From contig NW_003101664.1 of NCBI RefSeq assembly GCF_000003855.2, forward strand, positions 930,878 through 994,877: a stretch of DNA of 64,000 bases. Direction: 5' to 3'. Shown here piece by piece: positions 46,318 through 57,422 of this stretch; position 1 is the stretch's first letter; each line of letters starts with the position of its first letter. The position numbers and the translations under genes are program-made. This DNA comes from Blastomyces gilchristii SLH14081 (Eukaryota; Ascomycota; Eurotiomycetes; Onygenales; Ajellomycetaceae). The notes below the pieces were generated by a model that did not search any database, had not been told where the DNA came from, and was given only the letters and a program-made list of their open reading frames with translations.

Positions 46318-47273
46318 CTACAACCCAAAAATGGCAAAGGAAGCAATTAACAGTCCAGAGAGACCAGCAACATGAGAAACTGGCCTGGATGCTGCGTTGA
46401 GTGTAGCTGAAAACGGATCACGGCCTTGAGTCGGTGTCGCGGTGCCTGCAGCAACGGTAGATGGAACAGTTCCACCAGAGGGGAGTGCTACTCCGCCACC
46501 GCTGCCGCCGTTAGGAGTTGGGAATGCGCCGCCGGTCGGGAGGGCTATTGGGCCGTTGCCGATGCTGCCGATGCCACCAATCCCGCCAATGCCGCCGCCA
46601 TCACCCCCGGATCCCCCTCCTCCACTCGTAGCGAGGGATCGGAATGCCTCGATGCCCCTATCTGGCGCATCGGGACTGGAAGGAGGGGAAAAAATGTATT
46701 AGAATATTGAAGGCAGGAGTTCACTAGAGCGAGAGAAAAGGTGACATGACTTACGGATTGATAACCATGACCATGCCATTCTGGCAGTGATTATTCTGAC
46801 CGCAGAACAACCACACGGGATTGGTGTCGTTGATCATAACCGTGAACACAGGCATGTCTGAAGAATCAGGCGATACGGCTAGGAATCCGGATCGAATCCC
46901 GGTTCCATCACTCATGGGCGAACAGGGGTCTTCAAATGTGGACTGCGCGACGGAGTGGTTCTATATACGACTACCATTAGAAGCCTGCCTTCCCCTCCAG
47001 AATCAGAAATGATATTTTTCCGGATTTGATTTTTTATCTCACCGCTGGATGGAACTGAAACTGGACCATTGAGCCAGGTTCAACTGTAAGAGAGTCTGGA
47101 TAGAACCTCTGGCTTCCTTCTGAATTGCCAACTTGCACAGCGTGGACCGTAACCATGCCTTCTGGGGACTCTCGTTTCATCGGGGCCCATCCAGCGATGA
47201 CATCCTCTTCGATTTGCGCGTGTATTCCTGTGGCCAAAAGCGCAGTCGATGCTAATACTCCCCTGAACAACAT
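46318..47273 (-). CDS. Secreted GPI-anchor-type cupredoxin (blue-copper-like) protein
   Basis: Three exons (47273-47043, 46960-46755, 46675-46318) give 264 residues. The signal peptide is MLFRGVLASTALLATGIHAQ. The cupredoxin domain (about residues 35-150) reads TVHAVQVGNSEGSQRFYPDS, SLTVEPGSMVQFQFHPANHS with the first His ligand, then PVFTVMINDTNPVWLFCGQN and FCGQNNHCQNGM, giving the Cys-x4-His-x4-Met type 1 copper ligands. The linker is very Gly-rich (GGGGSGGDGGGIGGIGGIGS), followed by Ser/Thr and a hydrophobic C-terminus, HVAGLSGLLIASFAIFGL, consistent with a GPI signal. Such fungal proteins are wall-bound and of unclear substrate; extracellular serine-rich-protein relatives are common. Both splice junctions restore conserved codons. 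Confidence 0.85.
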
Positions 47274-48880
47274 TTTTGGAGATGTAGGTTTTGTGGTTTG
47301 TGATTTACGTTCGTGAACGGGTGGACGGTGGCTAGCCAATATTGTATATGAAGAAACGAAGGAAGGGAAAGGAGAAAGCAATTAAAAAACAGACAAAAAA
47401 AGGGGATAATATAAATACAAGCGGCTAGCACTTTATTTTTGTCGAAGTGAACGAGTGAAATCTATGCGTATAAGGGAATATATAAGATTAGGAAATTTAT
47501 ATGAAAAGAAGAACAGAGGGAACGCGGAACATGAAAGAAAGCAGTTTTCTCACAGAGCCTGATGAAAGAGAAGGGAAGGGAAGAGGGAAGCTCAGAAACA
47601 AGGGGAAAAGTATAGACTTAAGACGCATTGAGAATACTGACTATTCGAGTCTTAAATTAAGGCCTTGCGCTGTGGAAACCAGGGGGTTGAATATGGAACG
47701 GGACTTGCCGCGTCGCAGGTTCCCACGATGGTATCAGGAATAGCAGCATCGTGGCCCTGGGAATTTCCCCAATAGGAATGGATATGCCCTAAAGAGATGG
47801 AGAGGCAGAATCATGTTGCCTTTCGGGTTTAGAGAACGGATATCAGACGCAATTGTCGTCGCAGCCATTGCGCCCATTATGACTCTAGAAGAGAGGTAAG
47901 GGCTTGGTAGTTCCTGGGATCATCAAATACGCAAGAGAAAAAGACCTGAATGATGAACTGCTATGCACGAAGTACATTAACAGATAATATCACCCTCTGA
48001 CAGCGTCTAAGGATGGGAGATCTCCAAGAAATAGAATTCTCTATATCTGATGTAGACTTTTGGCATCAATGAGAATGAATGGTCGCTGTCCTGGGATAGC
48101 GCCCTAGCGGCGCGGGCAGTCCTGAATTGAGGGCTCCATCCTATCTTTCGGAACGAATGACTAGCAAGAAGTCATTGCGGTCGGTGACAATCACTGTTCC
48201 ATGCATGAATGAGATGGTGATTGTGAAGCGTGGAGGAGTTTGAAGAGCGTCGCATCGCATGTTTGAGGTTCGAGCCACCTCCTGTCTCTCCCGTGTCTGG
48301 GAAGGAAGTTTCTCAAGCCTCACGCCACGACATCTTGTTGGTAGACTTGACCATCCTCGACGTATCTGGTTTTTAGTAAGTGTGGTCGAAAATAGTTAAG
48401 TTGTACAGAGTATTGTTGGTTGCTCTCCAGCACTGATTTATAACCGTTGGATTTTTGTGGCTAGGAGTTAGTTTCGTTTTGGGGTTGGTTGATATCATTC
48501 CTTTGTATGGAGTAGCTGGTAGACATCTACCGCCAACAATTGCGGGCCATTGAATCAATCTAATATTGAATTATTGTGTCTACTTTGCACCATCTTCATC
48601 ATATTTGTATTATTTCGCATCAGTTTTCAATTCGTTTGTAGCTGACCGGCCCTCCGTATATCCTCCCTGAACGCCATACTCCAAAATCCTCCCTTACCCG
48701 AGTTGCAGGTGAATATACATCTGTAGTTGATAATTGCAATTGACTTCGCAAAACTCCATCCCTCTACGCCGTGTAATCAAAATCCCATCCGAAAACAGCC
48801 GCTTGGATCAAAGCCAACGTGCACACTCCGTAATCCCAACATTTGGCATAAAAACTCTCATCTGTAGACTTCCACGCCCA
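47274..48880. other. Intergenic, 1.6 kb, no supported gene
   Basis: It holds the cupredoxin promoter side (47274-48100) and unique sequence to the mhf2 3' end. ORFs at 47501-47743, 48141-48323 and 48734-48979 show no family features. Confidence 0.5.
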
Positions 48881-49680
48881 TCAAAAATCAAGCACCATCT
48901 GCGGAGCCAATTTCTCCAAATCCTCAACCTAAAATCCCAAAAAGGATTAAACCCCGTAAATAAGAGAAAGCCAAAATGAAGGGAAAAATAATTTAAGAGA
49001 AAAAAGCATACCTCCAAATAACTATCAACCTTCGCCCGCGCCCTCCCGCTCGCATCCCGACTACCAGATTTACTACTCTGCCCTTCTGTCCTCTCATACG
49101 CCGCCCGCGCCAACGCCTCCCGCACAAAGATATCCACATACTTAGCCACCACCCGCCCGGCATCTTTGGCGATCTTCGTCTTGTCGTCCTGGAAGTGCCG
49201 GTGCAGGAGCGTCGTGAGAAGTTTGGGCGGTATCTGTGGGTCGGAGGATTCGAGCACTTCGCGTGGGTCTACAGGCTCAGGCTCGGTGATTTCAGCGAGG
49301 ATGTAGTCTGGTTCGCCGGAAGGGGAGCGGGAGTGGGATTCGTTATCTGATGATGTGCTGACGAGTGGGGATGTAGGGGAGCCATGGTTTGAGGGGGTTC
49401 GGGATGGTGTGCGTGAGACGCGGATGTCATCGTCACTGTCGTTATTGTCAACTGTTGAAGATTTTCGACGGGATATGGTGGAAGAGGAAGCGGTGGATTT
49501 TTGCGTTGTGGTTCGGGCTGTGGACTTAAGATTTGGTTTTGACTTTGTTGACGCTGATGAGGGTTTCGATATGCCGCTCGCTGTTCGCGGGCGGGGAGGA
49601 TTGAACGGAGGGCGTTTCCGTTTTGGTAGGGTTGTGGGACGGTCCATTGGCGTATTGTAGACGAGCGGCTCTCTATACAA
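48881..49680 (-). CDS. mhf2: CENP-X / Mhf2 histone-fold protein
   Basis: Two exons, 49680-49012 and a 48-base last exon 48928-48881. CENP-X (Mhf2) pairs with CENP-S (Mhf1) in the constitutive centromere network and the Fanconi-type DNA-repair complex with FANCM/Mph1. The N-terminal 130 residues are disordered, Ser/Thr/Pro-rich and basic. The histone fold begins at PQIPPKLLTTLLHRHFQDDK, continues KDAGRVVAKYVDIFVREALA and ARAAYERTEG, and ends with the last exon VEDLEKLAPQMVLDF, exactly the family's ending. Human CENP-X is about 80 residues, so the long N-terminal extension is the fungal feature. The start may be 49680 or 49647 (MDRPTTLPKRKR). Confidence 0.85.
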
Positions 49681-50115
49681 TGTTTCTCAGTTGGCTGCAT
49701 CCTGATGCCATTGGAATCGTTTGAGTTATCTGCTAATTGAAGCGAACACGCGCTTGTCGCGTCTCGGGGGGTGAACAAGACCACGTGACATGAATCTCAT
49801 AAATAACTACTTTTTTCATTTCTAGCATGAATTTTTCATGAGTAAATACTATAGAGCAACAGTAGCCATGCTCCGTGAACGGGATCAGTGGAAGGAGGAC
49901 CTCGAATTTCATAAATATCCGACCCATACCCGCCGCTCAACATCAGCCATGTAACAGGAATTCAAGCGTCTAACCAATGTGTTGATTAGGACATTGGAAA
50001 TGGAACCTTAGAAACATTCATCTCATCAATTGAAAAGTTAACCCCCTTAGATACATAAAAAAGGCAAAGCGCCCTTTTTTAACGTAAAAGTACATGTAAC
50101 TATCCCTTCCCGCCC
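49681..50115. other. Short intergenic region
   Basis: Promoter side of mhf2 and 3' flank of the macro-domain gene. Nothing else is visible. Confidence 0.5.
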
Positions 50116-51065
50116 TCATTCTGACTCCCCCAGCGGCCTAACAATCGTCATTGCCAATCCCGCCTCCTCCAAAACCTCCCTCGTCCGCTCCCAAGGCACC
50201 CCAAAGAGTCCCGCATTAAATCTACAACCCCACAACTCCCCCGGCTGCTCTACTTCATCATCCCCAACCGCAACCGCAGTCGACGTCGTCGTAATAGTAG
50301 TAGAAGGAGCAGCAGCAGCAGCAACCTGCCTCTTCAGATCCGCCATAGCCAACCTCGTATTCTCAAGAATGACATCAGGCGGGCTCCGGTTCCGCGGGCC
50401 GTAATGCCATGATGTGAATAGGCAGATGATCCAATGCTTCCTCCCCGCCACCCTTGATAAGAATGTCGCACCGGCTCCCCTGCCGCCACGACCTCGTCCA
50501 CGCCCGCGTCCCTGTCCCCGGCCACGGTTTGATAGCGATGCTGGTCCTGTCTGGGGCTGCGGCTGCGACTGCGGTAGTGGCTGATAGTCCGCTGGTTGTG
50601 GTGGGATTATCAGCGCCGTGCCCTCTGGCAACTTGAGAGCGCGTAGCTGCGGGCCTGTATGTGTTTGTGTTTGCGGGTGGGAGAGATATTGTTGACAGTG
50701 GGCGCGGAAGATTTGGTAGGCGGCGGGAAACTGCGGGACAAAGAAGGGGGTTGAGGGGGGTGGGTTTGTCAACAAAGATGTGTGTATTGTGTAATTATAA
50801 AATTCATCCGTTCATGTAAATATATATTTATATACATACCTTCTCCCTAAAAACCTTCGCGATGCCTTTTCCCCACGACCCCTGGCAGTTACATGCATCT
50901 ATCCATGGGCAGAGCAAGTCAGCAAGGGGGAATAAACAAATCGCAAACCAAAGGAGAATAAGGAGACAAATAAGTATCTTGAATAATAAAAGGCGTACGA
51001 ATCAAAGCGGTGCCCTCCGGCGCATCAAAGAGATCACCCTCGATTTCAGTGATGATGCTCATCAT
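50116..51065 (-). CDS. Macro-domain ADP-ribose-1''-phosphate phosphatase-like (Poa1 type)
   Basis: Three exons (51065-50999, 50898-50840, 50730-50116) give 246 residues. Poa1-type enzymes remove phosphate from ADP-ribose 1''-phosphate, a by-product of tRNA splicing. The macro fold begins GDLFDAPEGTALIHACNCQG, continues SWGKGIAKVFREKFPAAYQI (the conserved H-x-CN and GxWG-x-GIA loops), and ends with ICLFTSWHYG, LENTRLAMADL, then CRFNAGLFGVPWERTREVLE (the G-x-F-G-x-PW element). Between the halves lies an insert of about 70 residues with QPQPQ and an Arg-Gly tract, RGRGQGRGRGRGRGGRGAG, absent from yeast Poa1. The start may be either of two adjacent ATGs (51065 or 51062). Confidence 0.85.
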
Positions 51066-51750
51066 GTATGAAAACTGGACAAAGCTGGCCCGGGTTGAAT
51101 TGGTTTAAATAGTTGCCGCGTTTTCTTCTGATGTCACAAGGGAAGAAGGAAAATATTGTGCATGGAGATGAATTTATGATGGGGGGAAAGGTGAGCAGAA
51201 ATGCAAATAACAGGCTGTTTATACGGGTTATTTATTTGAATAGAAATTAATGATAGGAATCACCAAAACAATTTCATGGCATTGTGAGGGGTGACGCTGC
51301 TCTTCATTTTCTTCGTCTTCTTCTTCAACTCATCATTTGAGTAGTCTATTCATTGCACATGCATGCGCCTATGATAATAAACATATTCACCTTGTTTACA
51401 AACAAGGAAAATGTTGGAGCAGATATTTCATATCCCATGCGAAAATCAGAACCGGTCAACACATTCCGCACAGAAAGGGGCTTAAAAACCATAAATAGGC
51501 CGATGTGATGGCACATCAGACGTGCCAGCTCCATCTCCTTTCCACGAAACTATATACATTGCGAAGAATACTATTTACCTAACTCAACAGTCTTTAGAAT
51601 GGGTTTCATAAATACTAAAAGACAAGGGAGAATAAGAAGAAGTAAATGACTATAAGGAATCGATAAGCCCCACAGCCAACCCGGCCAGCTGTGTTTCTTT
51701 GGACGAAAAGGAGAGAAGAATACGCATTTACAGAGAAAAAAAAATCATTC
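51066..51750. other. Intergenic between the macro-domain and MIF-like genes
   Basis: AT-rich sequence with no supported gene. It contains the promoter of the minus-strand macro-domain gene. Confidence 0.5.
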
Positions 51751-52938
51751 TCAACGGAAGAACAGCTGCTTGATACTCTGACACTTCTTAATGACGCGGT
51801 CCCTACCCCTGAATCCCACCCGCCTGGGGGAAGCAGGCTCTTCCTCCCCGTCGACTGGCAAACCGCTTTCGCCATTATTATTGTTAGTATTATTATTATT
51901 GTTAGTATTATTATTGGTGGTGGTATTACTATTGTAATTGCTATTATCCAAACTCTGCAACCCATGAACAGGAGTATTAGGCCTGACAATGCTGTTATTG
52001 CCGTTCGACGTGCTCGATTTCATTCTGCGACTGACGGTGTGCGAGAGGGTCTTGAAGATGCTATGTTCGTCATTCGAGGTGCGTTCGAGCTGGTCAATCT
52101 CGTCGCGGATGGTAGAGCCGTTTGTGGCAAGGTTTTCTTCCGCCATGGATTCGAATTTGATCACGCCGCGGTTGCTGGGGATGTCGAAGATGTCGAAGAT
52201 GGCGGCTTGGATTAGGACGGTATGGCGCAGGTTGGTTATGGGTGCGATTGAGCATGGCAAGGCGGAGACGGTGACCAGGTAGGCGGGCTCGTAACTACTA
52301 GCAAGCATCAGGCAGCAGTTGTGTTCGACGCAAAGGAGGATTGAAGCCTCTGGGCGCTGGAAGATCCGGGCGAGGTTGAAGGAGAGCTCTGAGAGGCTCT
52401 GGAAGTCATTTTCCAGCTGTATTTAGATTGGATGTCGTTGGTTAGCTTGACCATTTCCTTTGTTTTACTGTATTTTTTTCCAAAAAATTTTCATGTCAGG
52501 TTTCAAACTGCAGGTAAGCAAACAGGAGGACTTTGTATATCTTACAAAGACATTCGTCTTAATCTCAACAACAACGACAGAGTCCAGATTGATCCGATGT
52601 CTAGGGTTATGATAGGGCTCTCTAGAAGTGAACGCTTCGTTGAAGTATTGGCTTCTTTTCCTCGCGATGTCTAGCTGGCTGAGGGACTTGCTCAGGGGCC
52701 GGTTTGGATTCCCATCAGTAGGAGTCCCGCGAGTCAGCTCCTTGGTGATGCTGATTTTGTTATCGTGGAGCTTGCCAGGGCCCTTGCGTAGACGTCGACT
52801 GGGCTTTGTGGAGAGACGCTTGTTGGGGTTAACTGGGTTGCTTTGGACGGAGGAATTGAGGGAGGCCAGCGTTGGAAGCTTTTCTATGGGAGTTGGGTCT
52901 GAGAGACAGCCTGAGTGGGAGCGGGCTGGTGATGCCAT
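51751..52938 (-). CDS. MIF-fold (macrophage migration inhibitory factor / tautomerase superfamily) protein with disordered tails
   Basis: Two exons, 52938-52546 and 52416-51751, give 352 residues. The N-terminal 100 residues are basic and disordered (KRLSTKPSRRLRKGPGKLHD). The MIF-like core runs at about 115-245: DSVVVVEIKTNVF, ENDFQSLSELSFNLARIFQR, PEASILLCVEHNCCLMLASS, ALPCSIAPITNLRHTVLIQA and IPSNRGVIKFESMAEENLAT. The order of strands and helices fits fungal MIF-domain proteins. The catalytic N-terminal Pro of animal MIF cannot be at the N-terminus here, so tautomerase activity is doubtful. The tail has an Asn/Thr-rich run (SNTTTNNNTNNNNNTNNNNG) and a basic end. The 129-base intron joins TNVF to LENDF in frame. 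Confidence 0.7.
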
Positions 52939-54406
52939 GCTGGGATGAGTAACAAAGGTTCTTCGTTTTTTATAGACTAGTGTACAGCAGGAGTTCTTGA
53001 GGTGGTAGTAGTTGATGCAGAGAAGAGATTTTTGTTTACTGCAGCAGACAAGAGAAAAAGGAATTGAGATGAATGTTCTTCTTGTGTGTGATGATGATGA
53101 TACCTGAACCTGTTGACTTGTCTGCACAGTTGTCTGAGAGACCTGCAGTCCTGCAGTCATTCACTTTGCTTGTCTGTAGCCAGACTGAAGAACAGGCCGA
53201 CATCTAGAGTGATACCAGAGTGATAATGAGGATGATGAAGGCGATGATGGCAATATTGTTTCTCCATGGGGTATGAAACTGCAGAACTCCCGCAATAATT
53301 CCCAACTAAAATGCGGGAAGGCGCTGGGGGACAGAAATATCCCAAGTAGAAGAAACGAATATATATATATAGGAAAAAGAGAAGGAACCATCAGCCTGGA
53401 TGTATTGGGAAGAACACTCAATGGAAAGCCCATCAATGTATGGAGAATGTGCATTGTGAAATGCAGACGCAGATCCCCTGGAATTCATGGAGTAGAGTGA
53501 TTTATTTCAGGTTGAAAAGTAACAATAGACTCAATTTTGTAATATGAGAAATGAGAATATGATGAATAAGAAGGTGGGATACACCTCCCCCCATATTTGG
53601 ATGCAAGGAACTGTATGTGTAATTTTTGTCAGTATAGTGCTCTGGAGCTAAAGGAAATCAACTGTCATTATCAAACAGCCTATGCAGTGGTTTCTAATCC
53701 AGCCGTATATCAACAGGAGGCGGATATGGCGCTTCAATTGGGTATATATTAGACAGCGCTCGTCCACATACAAACTTATAAACAAAACAAAAATGCATAG
53801 TTATTCGCCTATCCCAATCGACCGTGTGGTATGAGAAAAATAAAAACCTCTATGCTCATTTTTTTCTAAATTTATCCAAACGCCCGCTTCATGGTTTCGA
53901 AAGTCAAAAACAACCAACTCCGTCTAGAATGGTGTAGGTATGTTGACATGCTTGTCGATCATGTAAAATATTCCAAGGGTAGGCTGGGTGCCCATGCACA
54001 TATCGACTGCGCCTGGGTAGGTTGCAAATTTCGCGTATCCGTAGGATATTATTTCGGGTTTGATTTTTCCATCTTCCCTTCTCTTCAAGGTCAAAAGGGC
54101 ATATAGTTGCAAAGTAGCTGATACCACTAGGCTGGACATGTTCTCGTCAATGGGTGTGTGAAACTGTGAAACACATGGGCGAGTAGGGACCGGCATGTGG
54201 GTACATAATGTTCGAGCCACGCGGGGCAGCGGCCTAACCATCCACCTAGCCCCACGGGATGCTATACATAACAATGCCCACAAGGGCCAGGAACAGTAAA
54301 CTGCACATGGACACCCATTTGGTCGAGTCCTCCTGCTCTGTTGTAGACTTGTAGCCCACAAAACTCAGCCACTGACCAGCTTATCCGCCCCATCGGACGT
54401 GCGGGT
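52939..54406. other. Intergenic between the MIF-like gene and dus1
   Basis: A (TGATGA)n-type stretch lies near 53088-53102 and an AT microsatellite near 53360. The exon-like segment 54246-54371 (minus) is described under findings. No complete gene is supported. Confidence 0.5.
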
Positions 54407-56213
54407 TCAATTCTCCTTATCAGACCCGCTCAACGCCCCATCGGGCGTTTTCCTCGCAACTCCGCTATCACCATCAACAATATTGCCCTTCGCCGCCTCC
54501 ACCACCTTCCCGGCTACCCCTTCGTTCTTCTTGGCAAGAATATCTCTCTTCTTAGGCTGTATCGCTCCGATCTGCAGCGCCTCCTCTGGCAGCGGCCGCA
54601 CGTACGGCTGACATACCCACCAAGGCCGCTTGTATTGTGCCACCGTGGCTTTCGAGCTAGGACAGGTTTCGTCTTCTTCTTTTCCTTCTCCTCCCTGTGT
54701 TTCAAAACGCTCCGGGAACATTTCGTACTCCTGCAATCCGGCCTGGACGGCCCCTTCGACGAGTGAGACGATTTTTTCGATCTCCGGCATCCGGCTAGCG
54801 CGGCATTTGGAGAGCGCGTCGCGGATGTGAGTGTGTTTGGAGATGAGGGGGCGGAGGAGTTGGAAGAGGTGGCCCTGGATGGAGACTAGGTTGGGTGAGG
54901 TGGGTTTGGCGGCCTCTTTATTTCTTTTGCGTTTCTTTTTTGGGGGTTCGGCGTCGTTGCCTGCGTGTTTTTCGTTTTCGTTCTTTTCTTCGGCTCCTTC
55001 GGCGGGTAGGAGGGCGGGAGTAGAGTCTGAGTGTGCAGTGTTGTTGCTGGCGTTGCCGTTACTGGAGGAGGTGGCAGGGGGAGAAAACACATAGAGCGGC
55101 TTCCTCACGGGCGGCGGGACATCAAGGACATATGTGTAGATAATATCCATGTACCGACGCAAGACGAAATCAACACGATAACCCCCCTTCCCATCCCTCC
55201 CTACCCAATACCCAGGACAATCACCGCTGGCGCTCCGTGCCGGCGGCGTGGTGAATATCGTCGGGTCACACAAGTTCCCCTCCGCACTCATCACCCCATC
55301 CGCCCCCGTAGCCTCCAGACACCTTTCAATATCCCCATGGTTCAAAATATTCCCATTTGCGAAAATAACCGTATCAGGCGGTAGGTTATCTCGCAAATAG
55401 CGAATATAAGACCAATCCGCTAAGCCGGTGTTATGCCCCTTTTGCTCCCGCCGGCGGCCGTGGACGGCAATAATGCTCGCCCCGGCGGAAAGTATCATCC
55501 GCGCATACTCCAACGTCTTCTCCTTGGTCTCCTGGATACGGAACTTCGCCGTGACGGGGATCGAGAGCTCCCTGTGCAGCGTGTTTATGAGCTTGTAGAT
55601 CAAGTCTGGATGCTCTTGGAGGAATGCGCCGTAGTGGCCCTTGCGGGCGATCCCCTGCGGGCAGCCTAGGTTTAGGTCGACGGCGTCGCAGAAGGGTTCG
55701 ACGGTGCGGGCGGCTTGGAGGAGGTCGTCTGGGTCGTTGGCGCAGAATTGGACTATGAGGGGTCGGTCGAGGGCGGGGTTGCCGTCTAGATATCGGATGT
55801 CGCCGGGCAACGGTGATTCCCCGTCGTCCGTACAAGGTGACCTTGGTGGCTTTGGACGAGTCGCTTCGAAATGCTGCAAGCGATAACCAGGGCTTTCCTT
55901 GAAGAGGCGCGCATGAAACATGGGAGAGTAGGCGAGAAGGGGATGAGGGGAATTAGAGTCCATGAAGGATCGAGTGAGCATGCGCCATGCCTATCGTCCC
56001 CATATAAAACCCAATGAGCTTACAGTCCTCGCGATCCATGTAGAGACAGATGTAAAGTTATCTGTTTGGCATATTGACAGAGAAGGGCGCAGATCAACTT
56101 ACAAACTCCGACCTATCCACCATGGGAGCCAGGATCATCTTCGGGCTTCCCAGGCTCTCGTAAAACTCCCTACCGAACAACTTCTTCCTTGTCGGCTCTG
56201 GAGGGGCGGCCAT
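54407..56213 (-). CDS. dus1: tRNA-dihydrouridine synthase 1 (Dus1)
   Basis: Two exons, 56213-56103 and 55990-54407, give 564 residues. Dus1 reduces U16/U17 in the D-loop of cytoplasmic tRNAs with FMN and NADPH. Exon 1 supplies KMILAPMVDRSEF and exon 2 continues AWRMLTRSF, joined across a phase-0 intron. The TIM-barrel continues PLIVQFCANDPDDLLQAART, AVDLNLGCPQGIARKGHYGA with the catalytic Cys, IPVTAKFRIQETKEKT, IIAVHGRRREQKGHNTGLAD and TVIFANGNILNHGDIERCLE (FMN-binding end). The C-terminal 200 residues are an extension with a nuclear-signal-like PPKKKRKRNKEAAKP and a helical region. Without exon 1 the family's first strand is missing, so 56213 is the supported start. Confidence 0.95.
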
Positions 56214-57140
56214 GCTGGATGTTTGGAGGGCGCGCCTCGCCCCCGACAGGGCCCTGAGGAAGCGAGAAAGCGCAATTTTGACCTGTTGCTCGAAATGTAT
56301 TGATCAAGATGGCAAGCAAACAAGCGTGTCATAGATTCATATCAAAGGGTTATGTTACTCGTAGTTATCATACTTTCCCTTTCACTGTCTATCCCCTCGT
56401 CCTTTTTTATATATATATATATATTTTTTTGGCTGTTGAGATTGGCCATCCAACCAAATTAAGGTCGACACGGAGAAACTTTGTTCCACGGATAAACCCG
56501 ATCGGGAACTTCTGATATCTACGTAGTTATACTCTGAATAAATAATGCTGCATCAAGTTAATTCTGACAGTTTGTAATCATGTTTAAGATTATCTGTTGG
56601 GGGTCCCGGGTTGATCGGCCCTTCTACCAGCAGTGCGCTGGTGGTGACTGAGCTCTTTTGCCCCAGTAGCCTACATTATCCTATTGCATGATAAGAGACC
56701 GTTAATGACATTCAAAAGACTGAAGAGTGTTATCTGATTGTTTTACCTAGTACTGTAGCTCGGATGTTACACATACTGTAACATGGCGGCGCTGAGTTGC
56801 TTAGGATAACTGGTCAACCAACCTGGATGCTACATATATATGGTAGAATTAAGAAGTAGTATGAAGGTTTCTATGCAGGAACAAGTAAGTCTTGATATAT
56901 TCAGAACGGATCGTTGGCTCTCAGAATGTGAGAGCTATATAGAACTGTGTCAGAAGCTTGAGTTATTCCCATCCTCAAATCTTGATGCCCATATAACGTT
57001 TCAAACGGGCATAGGGATTCAGCGGATATATAAATATCTCAGCGCTGCAATCTTCGATAATCTCGCTCCCTTGTATAGAAGCGTTGGCACGGCCACTCGG
57101 ATTCTGTGACAGCATCATTCTTCAAAAAATATATTTCAAA

Positions 57141-57422
57141 TTAAAGAAGTGTATAGTGTAAACTACAACTGTTATAACAGTCAGTGAAAAACTTATCAAA
57201 TTTACCGAGGAAGAGCCCTTTCGATGTCTGGATCTTTGAAAACGAGGTGGCAAGTTGAAGTCCAGCGGCAGAGGGAATATCCGAAAAAGTCAGGCCCTGA
57301 TCCTTAGATTCTAAAATTACTCTCCGGATGTTGTTCAACAGTTGCTGGACAGACGGCTCTTCTGATGGAATTATTGTGTTACTCCGCAATGAGCGCGTTG
57401 TTGAATTCATGTTGCCAGCCAT
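57141..57422 (-). CDS. Possible small ORF, 93 codons, unrecognised
   Basis: It starts MAGNMNSTTRSLRSNTIIPS and reads PSVQQLLNNIRRVILESKDQ, a helix-like segment. It has a reasonable ATG context but no known domain, no supported intron and no homologue I recognise. It lies in the gene desert, so a random ORF is the main alternative. Confidence 0.25.
   Translation of the reverse strand: MAGNMNSTTRSLRSNTIIPSEEPSVQQLLNNIRRVILESKDQGLTFSDIPSAAGLQLATSFSKIQTSKGLFLGKFDKFFTDCYNSCSLHYTLL

Noticed and set aside
48262..48285. T-arm-like GAGGTTCGAGCCACCTC
   Set aside because: The stem and loop do not fit tRNA spacing and no cloverleaf surrounds it.
53924..54361. 145-codon minus ORF downstream of dus1
   Set aside because: No domain, and its Cys/Trp/Arg-rich stretch looks like a random frame; only the exon-like piece in another frame was kept as a finding.
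54371..54425. tRNA-like GGTTCAATTC sequence on the plus strand
   Set aside because: The T stem does not pair and no acceptor or anticodon arm can be formed.
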